From: Acestrorhynchus altus | Lineage: Eukaryota > Chordata > Actinopteri > Characiformes > Acestrorhynchidae | Assembly (NCBI GenBank): GCA_034509495.1 | Contig: CM067519.1 | Location: forward strand, 24,070,523-24,134,522 | Direction: 5' to 3' | DNA: 64,000 nucleotides | Position numbers and translations under genes: made by a program | The notes under the pieces: model-generated | What the model was told of the DNA's origin: nothing | The model's database searches: none | Seen by the model: only the letters and a program-made list of their open reading frames with translations | Shown: positions 25,501 through 38,110 of the stretch, piece by piece | Layout of the letters: each line of letters opens with the position of its first letter | How positions within the stretch are numbered: position 1 is the first letter of the stretch

Positions 25501-26957
25501 CTTCTGGTTGCAAACAAGTGTTGGTGCTTAAAGAGTTAAGTTTATTTTCCTTTGTTTGCCCTTTCCCTCTATTCGATTCCCCGCCCCCACCGTCTTCTAA
25601 ATGTCTGTACGTGAATCTGAGGTCACGACTCTGAAAAGGTCACCCCAACATGTCTGACGTGCAGTGTAATATTTTGTTGTGTAGAAATAGAGCTGGATTC
25701 TGTTTCAGCTGTGTAGCCTCTCCGTGTCCTAGTGGTGAATCCAGCACCGGTGTGGTTGTGGTAATTGAAACTCGGTTTGACATTTCAGCAGAGACACGGT
25801 TAGGTGTGCTCAAATCTCATCTTTCTGAAGGCTTTGGCCACCTCTTCGGTCGCCAAATGCGGGTCAGTTTACAGGGAGAGGGCCAGAAGCTGTCTCTAAG
25901 CCAGCTCGCATTCACATGGCTGCACTGTGAAAGGTTTGGAAAGGATTGACCGTCCCCGAAGGTCCTTAACTCTTAATTTTACTGTTGTGAAACTCTTCAA
26001 TCAACACTGCTGGCTGCTGTGAAACGTGTGCAGTATTGAAGTCACTAATACACTCAACCAGACTTTCAATATGTCACTTCTACACATGACCAAAGAGTGA
26101 CAAAATAACTCACTGATACTCTGAACTAAACACACCGTATCAAAATAAGTCACTGCTACTTATGACAGTGTCAAAAATTACAAAACTAATGCACACAACC
26201 TGAAAACAAAATTTTACTGTCTCACACTTTTCTTGCTGATCCAAAAATTATTTACTTTTACTATATTTTCTTCCTACCGCCTCTTTTCGAACTGCCATTT
26301 GCATCGTTGCTAGGCAGCCATCGTGCTTGGAGGAGAACGCTGGATCCCCGGATCTGACGCAGTGGTCGGCAGACGCCTGCGCCGACCAGCAGCATAGTAG
26401 TAGTGCCTTAGCCCGCTACGCCCATTTAAAAACTGACTGTTTAACTGTCAGTAGTTGTTTGCTGCTGCCCTTACCTCTCACTAAATTACAATATGAAACC
26501 CAAACTAACCAGATCTGATCTTTACGATGTAATATAAACAGAACTTTGGTTCAGATCTTCGTCCAGACTTGGATGTTTTCACTTATCATCTGAAAAGTGA
26601 CTCCAGGATGGACTTCAAGCTTCAGTCCAGAATAAAAACTGCCTTTTTCAGTGTAACATGATCCAACGTCATCATTGCCTGTTTTTTGCCGAACCACCAA
26701 TCAAACCTTCAACTGAAAACATGATGCTGATGAGTTCAGTGCTAGACGATTCTGCAGTCATCAGTGTTTTTCCATCTCCTGTACCTCTGCTGAGGGCTCA
26801 TGTTTTTGCCGTAAACATAATCCGCCCTGTTCGTCACTGACCCCAAAATGTGAACCCGTCAAATTAAGGTTGTCCTGTTGTTCAGCCCTAAGCGAAAGAC
26901 TGCACTGGGCTGCACTGAAAGACCCACTAACCCCATAAACATAATGGGGTTATCTAC

Positions 26958-27560
26958 AGTGCATCTGGAAAGTATTGCACATTTTATATTACAGCCTCAT
27001 TCAAATCGCTTCACTTTTCCCTTGAAATTCTACAATCAATACCCCACAATGACGGTGAAAAAAGTGTTTGAAAACACCCACAAAAATATAATGTGCATAA
27101 GTGTTCACAGCCTTTGCTCAGTGCTTTGTTGAAGCACCTTTGGTAGCAGTTACAGCCTCAACTCTTGAGTCTGATGCTACAAGCTTGGAACACCTGCTCC
27201 TGGGATGTTTCTCCCATTCTTCTTTGCAGAACCTCTCGAGCAAATTGGACGGCAAGTGTTGTTGCACAACCCTTTTTAGATATTTCCAGAGATGTTCAGT
27301 CAGGTTCAAGACTGGGCTGTGACTGTCCTACTCAAGGACATTCACAGAGTTGCCACTCCTGTTATTTTGGCTGTGTGCTTAGAGTTGTTGTCCTTTTCGA
27401 TGATAAACCTTTGTCCCAGTCTGGGGTCCAGAGCTTAGCATGATGTCCACAGCATGATGCTGCCACCACCATGCATCATTGTAGGAATGGTTTTGGCTAG
27501 GAGAGGAGCAGTGCCTGGTTTCCTCCAGACATGATGGTGAGATTGGAGTGAGTAAATCAG
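26958..27560 (+). mobile_element. Degenerate Tc1-like dispersed element
   Basis: Starts CTACAGTGCATCTGGAAAGT and continues through ACAATGACGGTGAAAAAAGT, GCAGTTACAGCCTCAACTCT and CACAGCATGATGCTGCCACC. This layout is the reverse-oriented body of a transposon widespread in fish genomes. There is no intact ORF. The 3' boundary is unclear, perhaps near 27790. Confidence 0.6.
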
Positions 27561-28990
27561 ATGAAGAGCCGGAATTTCTCTGGGCATTTTACCGAGTTCT
27601 GTTGGGTTTCTTGGAATTCAACTGCCCCTAGTCAGTGTCTGAGCACCTGACTTTGACCTCTTCCCGCCACATTTGCTTTCTTCGTTGAGCTTATTGGCTG
27701 GTTTTGAAGTAGAGATTTGATTACAGCGGGACTCAGCTTGATGACTGTTCTCCATAGTGGCTACAGGAAATACCTGGACCACCAAGGGTTATCTGAGGAC
27801 TGGAACAGTGTTCTGTGGATTTAAAGTTGTTGTCATGATCATTATTAGACTCGTATTATTAGATTAGTATGTTGATTTTCTTCATTTATTATATACATCA
27901 TTCGTTTTGAGTGTTTTTTTGTTGGTGGGCCTTGCTGTTGGTCTCTCCTCACTGTGTGAATTCGAGCTAGCAGTGGGTCAAGGATGGGATGGATGTGCTG
28001 CTGTGAGTGAGCAGATCAGATTACTCGGATTGGATTCATTTGGACAATGGCGGGCTTTGTCCTCCCTGTTCCCGTAAGACCACTGAGCTTTGAAGCGAAC
28101 GGTGAGAACCAAAACCAAGGGGTGAGAAAACCGGCGCAGCAGGTTCCTCTGCCCTCCATACCGATACCAGCAACTCTGTTTGTACCTGTATTTTCACCCA
28201 GAGCAATCCCCACGTCCACACAGCGTTAATGCTCACTGTGGAACTGCTGCTTGGGTCTCAGGTGTCTCTAGTCCCAGTCTCAATTCCAAATGAGGTTAAA
28301 GTGCCCATGTCTGTCTACTTTTTGTGTTTGTGCCCCCAAAATACATTGATTGATTTTTACCTCTTCTATTAAAACAATGTTTAATTACACCTTCAGCAAT
28401 TTTCTGTGCAAATTACATTTGCTCTGATTGGCTGTGATGCATCGTGCCTCATTCAGGAAGCAGTATGAGCTGGAAAATACAGAGCAGACTGTGTTTAGAT
28501 TGCAGTTCTCAAAGAAAAGCAATGTATAGTCACCTTAGAAAGCAGGTTGGGTCTTTTCCTTTCATCTAACGGAGTTTTCATTTGACGGAGGGCAAAAACG
28601 CTTTTGTTCGAATCTGATGGGAGTGGGGTCAGTTTCACTTTGGGGTCGACATACTCAGGGCTCAGGCTGGCTCAGAGGTCTAATGCGCTAATAGTGTGGA
28701 ATATGGTTGTACTGCTGTTGTAGTTGTTTGCATAGTTTTTTTTAAGTGATAAATGACACTTGTGACGCTTGCCCGCCCAGTCACACTGACGTTATAAAGA
28801 GTGTTTCAGATCTGACTGCTTCTTGAACAAGGAACAGTAGAGGGCATCCAATTAGAACACAGCTCATTTACATATGTCAGTTTATAGACGCACAATGCAA
28901 GAAAAATATCGGCTGTGGGCTCTTTAAGAGGCAGCTTCAAGCTGATCTGAACTGGGGAGGTGTGATCACAAACTGTGAGCGCCTCTCTCG

Positions 28991-28991
<1 letters not shown>

Positions 28992-29055
<64 letters not shown>
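28992..29055. repeat. (TG)n microsatellite
   Basis: TG run of about 32 units. Confidence 0.98.
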
Positions 29056-29058
<3 letters not shown>

Positions 29059-29288
29059 TATTGAGGGAGGCCTCAGCATCCGGAAATGAAGGACCTCCTC
29101 TTATCAGGAACAGTAGCACGCTCACACAACCTGCTGCTCAACCTCTTGCCTCACTACTGGACACACAAACACCGACTTGAAGAGGCCGACACTGAACCAC
29201 CACGGGTCCAGTCCAGCTGACCCTTGGCCTGATAAGCAGAGTGTTCATATTGATCCTTATTCATTAATGATATTAGAACATTCGGTCT

Positions 29289-29442
29289 GTTCCAATATCT
29301 GTTCCAGTATCAGTTCCAGTGTCTGTTCCAATATCGGTTCCGGTATCTGTTCCGATATCGGTTCCGGTATCTGTTCCGATATCGGTTCCGGTATCGGTTC
29401 CGATATCGGTTCCGGTATCTGTTCCGATATCGGTTCCGGTAT
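29289..29442. repeat. 12/24-bp minisatellite
   Basis: Alternating 12-mers GGTTCCGATATC and GGTTCCGGTATC (with TGTTCC variants) form a higher-order ~24-bp unit repeated about six times. Because 12 is a codon multiple, both strands show repeat peptides (SVPISVPV-type forward, ISEPIPEP-type reverse). They lack any gene context. Confidence 0.93.
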
Positions 29443-30189
29443 ATGCAAGCAGGAAACCCTTGCTGTCTGTGTGTGTGTGTTTGGCAGCCTTTAGTCCTAA
29501 TGTTTTATTTTTGTGCTGCTGGAGTGTTTAAGTCCCTCTGTGTCTCAGTGGACATTTATTGTTCAGCTCTGCAGTTTGTGAGCAGCAGGCCTGTGTGTTT
29601 CCTCCGATCCTGACAGATTGACCTGCATATGTTTGACCGCCGTGGGTTATTACACTTGCAGGACTGTAAACCCGAACAAGCGTCTCTGCGTTATCGCTCG
29701 GTGCCGTTTTCCACCCAGTAAAGCCGTTTCTCAAGCTTCTGTTCCTAAGCTGGAGTCGCATCTTCTGTTATTTCCAGCTCTTCCCCCTCAGCCGGGTTGT
29801 TCTCCGGCTTACTCTTCATCTCCTCGTCTATTTTTGATATTTTCCCTCTCCTCTAAGCTTGGCCTAATTCTCCAGTTTCCACATCTCCTGCATTCCTCCA
29901 GCAGGCTGCGTGGATCAAACGGCTCCACTCCGGAGTCTTTTCATGCTAATCCCCCTCTGCCATGTTAACCCAACCAGCGCCTCCTATAAATAACAGCAGC
30001 GCCTACAGAAACCTCCGCTCAGTTTCAGACGCTTCTCCAGAACGTCCTGACAGTGCTGGGCCTGCTGTGATGCTCTGTCATTCTGAAGGACCTGAGATTA
30101 CACCCCCCAACTCACACTCACCCATTCCCCTCAAAACAAGGGCTTTTCCAAGCCGTGGCGTGGTAGGTAGGGAACCTGGACTCACTAGG

Positions 30190-30478
30190 TGAGCGCACCG
30201 TGAATCTTATTGGAGTAGCACTGCATAGTTGCCCAGACTGGCCGTCAAACCCCAGTCGAACATGGTGTGGTGACTCACTGGTGGTGTTATCTGTTGCACC
30301 ACACCAGTTAGAAGCTCGGCCCGTGTTTTCCCCTTGTTGAGTCTTGTGATCAGGGTCCATAAAGAACTGTGCTTTGCCTTGGTGGTCAGTGAGAGTAGCC
30401 AATCAGTGGCCCGTCTTGCATCTCGCCGTCTGCATCTGATACCTGCAGCCGATGCACCCCACTGAGCCAGGCAACCAT
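30190..30478 (-). repeat. Possible tRNA-derived SINE, minus strand
   Basis: Read on the minus strand, 30478-30440 starts with TGCCTGGCTCAGTGGGGTGC, an A-box-like head. The downstream body includes GTGTGGTGCAACAGATAAC and GGGGTTTGACGGCCAGTCTG. The B box is not clear, so this is tentative. Confidence 0.35.
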
Positions 30479-30724
30479 CGTTTTTTTTTTATTATTTATT
30501 TAAGATGATGAACATGAACTCAGTTACAGATCTTTAAGAAAGTGTTCGACAGATCTTTAATTCAGATTAAATGAATGTTTCAATTCCTGTTTTTATTTTG
30601 GAAATGATTCAGGGCATCATGAAATCCTACATTTCACCACAAACAAAGTCCGTATCGACTGTTTACGAACCTGTCAGTGCATCAAAAACTCGTTCAGCAT
30701 GTGATTCTATTTAGAGTCTTAAAG

Positions 30725-30748
30725 ATGATGATGATGATGATGATGATT
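30725..30748. repeat. (GAT)n trinucleotide repeat
   Basis: About eight GAT units. Confidence 0.9.
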
Positions 30749-31169
30749 CAGTGCATCAAGGATTAGAAGATTGCGGCACAACTCTTTTGGTTCAAGCAGT
30801 TCTGACAAAACAGAGAATGAATTTGATTCTTAAGTTGGTTAATGATGTGAATGTTGTAGCCTCAGTGTACGTCAGTATTCAGTTCTGCTGTGAACGGATT
30901 CAGGACAATAATGAAGTTTTTAATTTTTGGTGATTTGATTCAGTTCTTCAGTAAATGATTCAGTGCATCTCGGTTTTTCTGATTCTTTTGGTGCAAAAAT
31001 TTCATAATTTGAATCATTTTGGTATGAAAAATGTTTATTTTTAAAAAGATTTCTCTAAGTAGCTTTCTCAGCCTCTCACTCACTCGCTCTTAATCTCTCA
31101 ATGACTCTTACTTTTGTCCCACAATCTGTCCCCTCTCTCTCTCTCTCTCGCTCTCTCCTCCTGTCTGTC

Positions 31170-31470
31170 AGAGGCTTTAACATGTTCGAGGCTCTGAGAA
31201 ATGATGTTGAGCGAAATAGTGCCAAGTCGTGCTTCTTGTACGAGTCGGGGCTGGGGGAGGGGCCAAGACGTTCTGGGGCAGAGCTGAGCAGAGCTGAGCA
31301 GAGCGGTGCTTAAAAAGTGAGTGTTGTCTAATTGGTTCTCAGCGCTGGTGTGCTGAGCTCTGTGAAATGGGTCAGTGAGCTCCCAGCGGGCAGCCCAGAG
31401 CCCTGGAGGGTCCGGCAGCTTTCGCCTTGATCTTCTTCAGCAGGAGCACTGATGCAACTCAGAACACGAC
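31170..31470. promoter_or_regulatory. Candidate conserved non-coding block
   Basis: A GC-moderate, low-repeat block just after a CT-rich tract that ends in an acceptor-like CTGTCAG at 31170. It could be a CNE or an unrecognised non-coding exon. The forward frame from 31182 (MFEALRNDVERNSAKS...) ends after about 44 codons and has no family match. Confidence 0.25.
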
Positions 31471-31695
31471 TCAGAACACGACAAAACAAAGAAGCCAGGG
31501 TTCAGACTCAATAGTTTAAGGACTGGCTGTGGACTGTGGTTCATTTAGTGTTGTGTTTGAAACACTGACCGCTAGATTCAAGTGTGCTGATCTTCTAATC
31601 CCACTGTTCTGATTGGATAAAAAGTTTTCCTAAAATTAGATTTAAAAAAAGTTTATTGGATATTTTAATGTTCCTTTATCACACGTCTTCTTTCT

Positions 31696-31836
31696 TAATT
31701 CTCAGTTCTGGTCCTGGAGAACCACGACCCTGCTTGATTCAGTTTTCTCTATTTCCAGCACACCCGATCCATCCACCACGAGCCCTTACCGATCCAAACT
31801 GGGAGTGTTCCAGCAGGAAAGCAAGCAGGGCCTTAA
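31696..31836 (+). mobile_element. hAT-like foldback fragment
   Basis: Starts TTCTCAGTTCTGGTCCTGGA, continues with CCAGCACACCCGATCCATCC and a TGTTCCAGCAGGAAAGCAAG part. This is the usual left-plus-centre layout of the same teleost foldback type as 14987-15150; the right end is missing. Confidence 0.55.
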
Positions 31837-32604
31837 TCTGATTCTGATCTCAGATATGGGAATATGCTGTTTGTATGATCGCTGGAATATTCCGAAATCT
31901 GCAGAAAGTTTGGAATATTAACTGCATGTAAATGCAACCTTGAATCGTGATGCGTATCATTATTACCAGATTTCCTGATGCATAGGCCTAACAGTCTGCG
32001 TCCCCGGCTCACGTGTGTGTGCACGTGTGTGAGTGTGTGTGTGTGTGTATGTCTGTGTTTCACCCAGAAAGTGGGTGTGTGTAATGATCCGGGAAAGCCA
32101 GCCTGTCATACAGAGCTGTATTCCATGTAAAGGACCTGTATTTCTATTTCCTGCTGTAGCTTCCTGCTCCTCAGCAGTGCTGTGTGGGATCGACGCTGAG
32201 CCCCGAGGGCCACATTTGATGGGAACGTTAGCGGGATTTATGGCTGCGACTTCGTGGGTAGAGGAATGCAGTGGCACAGTGACTGGTGCTTTGGGACCTT
32301 TCTTTGTAACTGTGATTGTGTTTAGCAGCTTATCAGCTCAGCTGGGGGTTGTTCCTTCACTTCAGTGGACTTCGACCTACAGGGCATAAACATGCCTGAA
32401 TCTAAAGGCTTCGGATTGGGAATGTTAACATTTGATTTTAATTGGTTGAGGGTGACAGTGCTGTAGCTGGTAGTGTTTGTGCTGGGAGTAGGAATTTGAT
32501 GTGCATTTCCCATTTCTGTGTGGGTTTTCCCGGTTTTCCACACGTAGTAGGTGAGATGGCCGTTGTAAATTGTCCCTAAGTGTGAGTGGCTGTATGATTT
32601 AACC

Positions 32605-32830
32605 TGATTATGGATGAAAGTATTTGGACACCTGCTCATTCATTCTTTCCAAAATTGAGGGCTTTACAGCTGAACCTGCTTTTGTCTACGGAAGGTTTTC
32701 CACATACTTTTAGAGCATCGCTGTGAGGATTTGATTGCTTTCAGGGATAAGAGTGTTGGCCCCAGACAGACACTTTAACATGGGTGCTCGATCCGATATA
32801 ACATCTTTGTGTAAGGTACCACAGGACACC
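32605..32830 (+). mobile_element. Tc1-like MITE fragment
   Basis: Begins AAAGTATTTGGACACCTGC then TCATTCATTCTTTCC, the standard end of small Tc1-like elements, followed by a degenerate interior with GAGGATTTGATTGCTTTCAG. Non-coding. Confidence 0.6.
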
Positions 32831-33239
32831 TTGTGAAGAGGTCTTGTGGAGCCCATGACGTGGCTGGTCAGAGCTGTTTTGGTTGCACGAGGTTGACCTG
32901 CGCAGTATGTTGTCTGTGTGAGGAGCTGAGCTGTAATTGAAGAGGTGAGGATGTATTAAATCATAATCGGGGCACTGAGGTGATGTTTATTGTTGTTTAT
33001 TTTGTGCTTCAGTCATCGAGAGTCTGAGATTTACACCCCTGTAGACGTGTGTGTGTGTGTGTGTGTTGGTATTTTGGCCGGTCCAGCGGGAAGCAGACAC
33101 ACACTCAGCCCCTTTGCCTCATTGCAATCGTGGCCGTGCACTTACTGCCAGGCCATCCATCACCATGGCAACGGCATTGACCCAAGGGTGTTCCTGGCCG
33201 TCTGTGAGAAGAGTTTTCCGGATGCAGAGAGGAACACAA

Positions 33240-33274
<35 letters not shown>

Positions 33275-33415
33275 CATTACTCTCCCACTGTGTGTGTGTT
33301 TGAGGACTGTACTCGGTCTCTTAATGCCAACAACACACTCACTCTCTCTCTGTGCACTCTCTCTCTCTCTCTGTGCACTCTCTCTCTCTCTCTGTGCACT
33401 CTCTCTCTCTCTGTG

Positions 33416-33450
<35 letters not shown>

Positions 33451-33472
33451 CCCCCCCCCCCCCCCCCCCCCC
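33240..33472. repeat. Compound (CA)n, CT/GCAC minisatellite and C25 tract
   Basis: (CA)~16 at 33240-33273. Then at 33338-33447 CT runs are punctuated by TGTGCAC every ~19-21 bp. The array ends in an uninterrupted run of about 25 C at 33448-33472. Long open frames here are low-complexity. Confidence 0.95.
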
Positions 33473-34019
33473 AATGTAAATGATACACTCGTGTCTTTAT
33501 GAAACCATGATGGCTGATCACATGTTCCTGTGTGAGGTTACAGGAAGAGGTTTTGTGTGTCTGTCTGTCTGTCTGTCTGTGTCTCACTGCAGAGACAGTT
33601 TCCATGTGGTGTTGATCAGTATTTGCCTGTTGGGCTTCATAACTCAAACAGTCGCGGTTGCTGGTGTCACTGCAGTTCAGATGAAGAGCAGCGCAGGAAG
33701 TTCATGGAGACGGATTTCTCCTGTAAGTGATTCCTGAGAACTTCAGTCTGAGGAACGTCTGTGTGGAAATTCAACTCTGGCTTCAGTAGCTGATGATCCT
33801 CATGTACTGATTAATTAGAATGGCCTGACCGGTATGAGGGTCAGAGACTTACAGTGATGTTCATTTTATAGAAATGCATTTTTAATTAATAAACAACGTT
33901 CTGTGTTTACATTGGTACAGCTTGAACCTTTTTGAATGCACTCCCAGCTTATCTCGTGTAGTTGGGGTTAGATGGGGTGGTGATCATCCAGCATCCTGAC
34001 CTCACTAATCTAATCTAGT

Positions 34020-34085
34020 TGAAAGCCCTCACTGGACAGTAGAGACAGTGAATGAACAGGTGTCCGAATACTTTTGTCCATGTTG
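34020..34085 (+). mobile_element. Tc1-like MITE terminus
   Basis: TGGACAGTAGAGACAGTGAA then CAGGTGTCCGAATACTTTTG and TCCATG, matching the 3' end of the element at 18080-18435. Confidence 0.6.
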
Positions 34086-34499
34086 CTTAACTTGCTTGCG
34101 AAGGCTGAAGGAGTAGTTTTGAGAAATTCAGACGTGCACAATCTGGTCCAGGACCAGGTTTAAGCTAAGTGCCCTTCTCCGAGTCAGCTGACCTTGAAAC
34201 AAGGCCCACCCGGTTCCCCCCACTTTCTCTATATGAGCGTGTGTTGTGGTTGATGAGCGGTGGCTCTGTTCCTCATGATCAGTCTCCATGAAGCAGTGTT
34301 ATTGCTGTACATAGACTGGTACTGTAAGTACAGCATAACCTACATTTATGAGCCTTCATCTGCTCAACACTGAGGGCTTTCAGCAGAGCAGTCGCTGTCA
34401 GAGGGAATCACTGTCCTCTGACTGTCTCCTAACACACACACAGGAGAGGACTGGCCTGTGAGGGGGAGAAAAGGTCACATTCTGCAGCCTTCATCCACA

Positions 34500-34890
34500 A
34501 GGATCTCATTGATGAAGTGTGATTGTGGCGTGGTGCAGTGAAGAGAGAGAGGCAGTGTTCTGACTGTGCCACTGACAGCCGTCCTCACCCTGAACAGCAG
34601 TCTTAACGAGATGGGTAGGACACAGTCGTAGCAGTGTCAGCAGGTTATCAGCTTTGGACAGATTTTGGTCCTGAGTTTTCCCTAGGACACCAAAAGTTTC
34701 CCCATTGTCCTCCAGCCCCCTCTGATACAGCAAAGATTTCATTGTGGTGTCTGTGATGGAGAGATCTCCAGGTGCTCCCAAACTGTGACACTTCCACCCC
34801 CATGCTTCACAGCTGGTATGAGGTTCTTGAACTCGATTGTCTTCTGTTACTAACAGAACAGCTGTCCTCCTTGCACACCTCAAAAATCAC
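34500..34890 (-). pseudogene. Decayed Tc1-like transposase, minus strand
   Basis: Reverse-strand sequence around 34830-34770 reads as CATACCAGCTGTGAAGCATG followed by GGGGTGGAAGTG. In one frame this is the Tc1 VKHGGGS block, but the longest open frame (34883-34506) uses a different phase, indicating a frameshift. The rest is only loosely transposase-like. Confidence 0.55.
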
Positions 34891-36232
34891 TGATCTTACT
34901 TGATGGTAGATGATGCACTGTGGCACGAGCTACCTGTAGGTCCTATTGTGATGTTTCAGGAACACGGGGGGCTTCTTTATGCATTTCTTTAAGACTCATA
35001 AATTGGTACTAGTTCCAATTCATCACATCAACAAGCTCTTCATGACGGTTATATCATTTCCGAGGGTTTAATCCCCCAATTCTTCTTTTTTGGTCCTTTG
35101 CTTTCTTTTCATGGTGTATAATGGGAGAGTAACCTGTCTCAACAGCCTGTGATTGGTCCAAATGTTGGAGCCATCCAAAGAAGTGTTTACACAATGCAAA
35201 CGAACCAAACCGTGATTCAATTTCAAGACCAAGATCTCTTTTGGTCGAACCACATTTTGCCATTGACTGCGGTTCTTTCATGTCTGCTTTATTAAAATTC
35301 CAAAGGTCCCGACCAAACCTACAGCTCTACAAGCTCCACTTTTCATGAATACGGACCCCTCGCCACTGGCCGGTGACTCTCTGATCTGGCCGCAGTGTGG
35401 TAACAGTAGTTTGTCTTGGACCGATTTCATTAAGAGCTGTGAGTTTGTCCCTCCTTTCTCTCCGAAAGCCACACTGTGCTGCAGAAGACCATTTCATTCA
35501 CTCAGCTCAGTGGTCTGTGGTGGTCACTGGGACAGTTGGCTTCACATTCCTGAAGAGCTGAGGTCAGTTTTGTATGAAGAGAAAAGGGTCGTCAGTGATG
35601 AAGCAAGCGGCTGCTTTTCAGCCCGTGTTTACATGCTGAGGTTAGCGACGTGCCTCCATCCCACTCCCTCACTGTTTTTCCATAAATTCAGCGCTCTGAT
35701 CTTCTCCGCTCGCTCTTCAGTCTCCAGCTGTTCTTGTTCATGTTTTTAAAACATAACCTGCAATCACACAATGTTCTGTTTGAGAGGTTCCGCCCCCCAA
35801 ACACTGCCACCCTCATCGTACCACCCTGATAAAGTCATTTATTCCAAATGGTTCTATTGAAGAACACGGGGAGGTCAGTGTGTGATGTTCTCCAGAGTGA
35901 TTTAACCTTTAGAATCAGAGGCTTAATTTGTGGAATGGTTTTGTAGTTTGGAGTACTGGCTTTCAAACCTGCATCTAATTCAGTTGGAAACATGAAAGTT
36001 AGATGTTTAGATAAGGTTACTACATGATGTGTGTCATGTCTGTGGGTTACTCTGATCCTGCGAGATGAAGCCTAGAACTGACATGTAACTGTGTGCAAAG
36101 TGTGGATCTCGGTGTCTGAGTGTTAAGCTAATGGTTAATGATCTGACTGTATGACTGACACGGTACCAAACTGTCTTTCCCAGGAAAATCCAGAGAATTA
36201 GCCAGTAATAAAGTGTAGTCACTAATAAAAAT

Positions 36233-36483
36233 GTCCACGTAAGTGCACTGACAGCACGTGTGACTGGCCTGCACTGCTGCTTTTTTCACTGGTGAACCTT
36301 GGACAGAAGAACAATCACACTGATCTCATGTGAAAGTGTTTTTCTCTTGTGTCATTGGTTGTAATATGATCAGCCGGAAGGAGGCTGGATTTTTGTACGC
36401 GGAGTGAAGGTTAATGAAAGTTAAAGGCTCCTCCGTTTGATGAATGCTTTATTATTCTGTCCTGAGTACACGCGGTTCTGGGA
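36233..36483 (+). repeat. Local duplication, copy 1
   Basis: About 250 bp starting GTCCACGTAAGTGCACTGAC and including TTTTTTCACTGGTGAACCTT and AGTGAAGGTTAATGAAAGTT. It matches 37578-37862 in the same orientation with a few indels. A private duplication or two insertions of one repeat. Confidence 0.85.
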
Positions 36484-37577
36484 CATTGACCCACATTTGT
36501 TACAGAATCACATTTTTTCATTTTCCAAATGGATAATTATCCAAATTCAGCCTTTTCTGGTATCGGCCTGTGTGCTCGGGGCCACTGAACTGTGCCAGCA
36601 GGACAGACCGAAGTTAGTGTTGAGACTGTATTGTAGGATATTGACATCCCTTAGTAACACATTTTGTATTCATTCACAGTGTAAATCAAAAATGCATAGT
36701 TCAGAATGACTCGTAATCTCTATTATTTTTAAATCAACCTACTGTTTCTCATAGCCCTTTTTAGACCCCTTTATCCCTTCATCAGATAAGGATCATATCT
36801 GGAAACGTTCAAGACACATAACAAATGCGTAATGTAATTGCAAACTCCTCCTACTCCAGCTGAAACTCCTCCTACTCCAGCTGAACCATCTCCTCTCCAT
36901 GCAGTCATCGTCTCCTCAGCATGGCCCGCTGACACAGTTGCTTCACCAGAGTTTGAAGAAATGCACAACAGCACGTAAGTTGTGGTTTTCAAAGCAGCAA
37001 CCATCTTTAGCACAGAACAGGAAGCGGCTGAACGGATGAACAGGTTGCTGTGTAATGAGCGGATTTTCATATTCCGTCCCCGACAGCGATCAGACTTCAG
37101 TCCGGAAATTTGACTAACATGTGTAAATGCATGTGCTCCAAACCTTATCAGGTGACCATCTATCATACTAAGTAAATGAAGTGACCGAGTGTGATTGGCC
37201 AAACTATTTCCCTCCTTACAAATTGAGTCTGAATGGGCGTGGCTAAACTGCTGTTGGCTGGAGGCAAAAAGGCAAAAAGCATACATTTAAATGTATGCCC
37301 ACCCTCACTGTAGCATTTCCTTCTGTGTTAACTGGTTTGGTCTGCCTTAATGGTCCTGCCGTTGCCAAGCCAGCGACTCCTGCAGCCCCATAAACAGTTG
37401 ATAATAGTGATTAGCTTCGGCGTTGTGCATCATCCTGAGTTGCCACGGTCCCCATCTCGACAGTCATCTAAATGCAGATTGGAGTGCTCTCTGCCATCCT
37501 TCACACGGCCGATTGCCATGCGCAGGCGGATCGCTGATGGCTGGAGCTGCGTTATCGGTGGTGGTGGGGCGTCTTTA

Positions 37578-37862
37578 TCCACATAAGTGCACCGACAGCA
37601 CTTGTGACTAGCCTGCACTAATGCTTTTTTCACTGGTGAACCTTGGACAGACGAATACTCGCACTGATCTGATGTGAAGGCGTATGTTGCTCGTGTCACT
37701 GGTTGTAATATGATCCATAATCAGCCTGAAGGACGCTGTGTGTGGAGGCTGGATGATTATTTATGTTTTGTACACGGAGTGAAGGTTAATGAAAGTTAAA
37801 GGCTCCTCAGTTTGATAAATGCTTTATTGTACTGTACTGTCGGAGAACACGCAGTACCGGGA
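37578..37862 (+). repeat. Local duplication, copy 2
   Basis: Second copy of 36233-36483, longer by an insertion around 37717-37770. Shares TTTTTTCACTGGTGAACCTT and GAGTGAAGGTTAATGAAAGT. About 1.35 kb from copy 1. The intervening DNA is not obviously duplicated. Confidence 0.85.
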
Positions 37863-37904
37863 GCAATTCTAGGCTCATTTTTCTTTGCAGGTACACATGG
37901 GTTG

Positions 37905-38110
37905 GTCTACACTGATCAGCGATAACATTATGACCGCCTCCTTGTTTTTACATGCACTTTCCATTTTATCAGCTGCTCTCACCAAACAGCTGCAAGTAAT
38001 GATAGTTCTGTAATTAGTGCGTGCATTGTAAGCCACCTTTCACCCTGATCTTCAGTGGTCAGCACCCCAGTGACCCATTCTCAGCACTGCAGGTGGGGGT
38101 GATGTGTTGA
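37905..38110 (+). mobile_element. Palindromic MITE-like family, copy D (truncated)
   Basis: Shows what looks like the true family end: CTACACTGATCAGCGATAAC then ATTATGACCGCCTCC, followed by TTTATCAGCTGCTCTCACC, CACCTTTCACCCTGATCTTC and CATTCTCAGCACTGCAG. Only one half of the foldback is present. Confidence 0.75.

Noticed and set aside
33051..33502. Long forward frames ending in poly-Pro
   Set aside because: Generated by CA, CT and C25 repeats.
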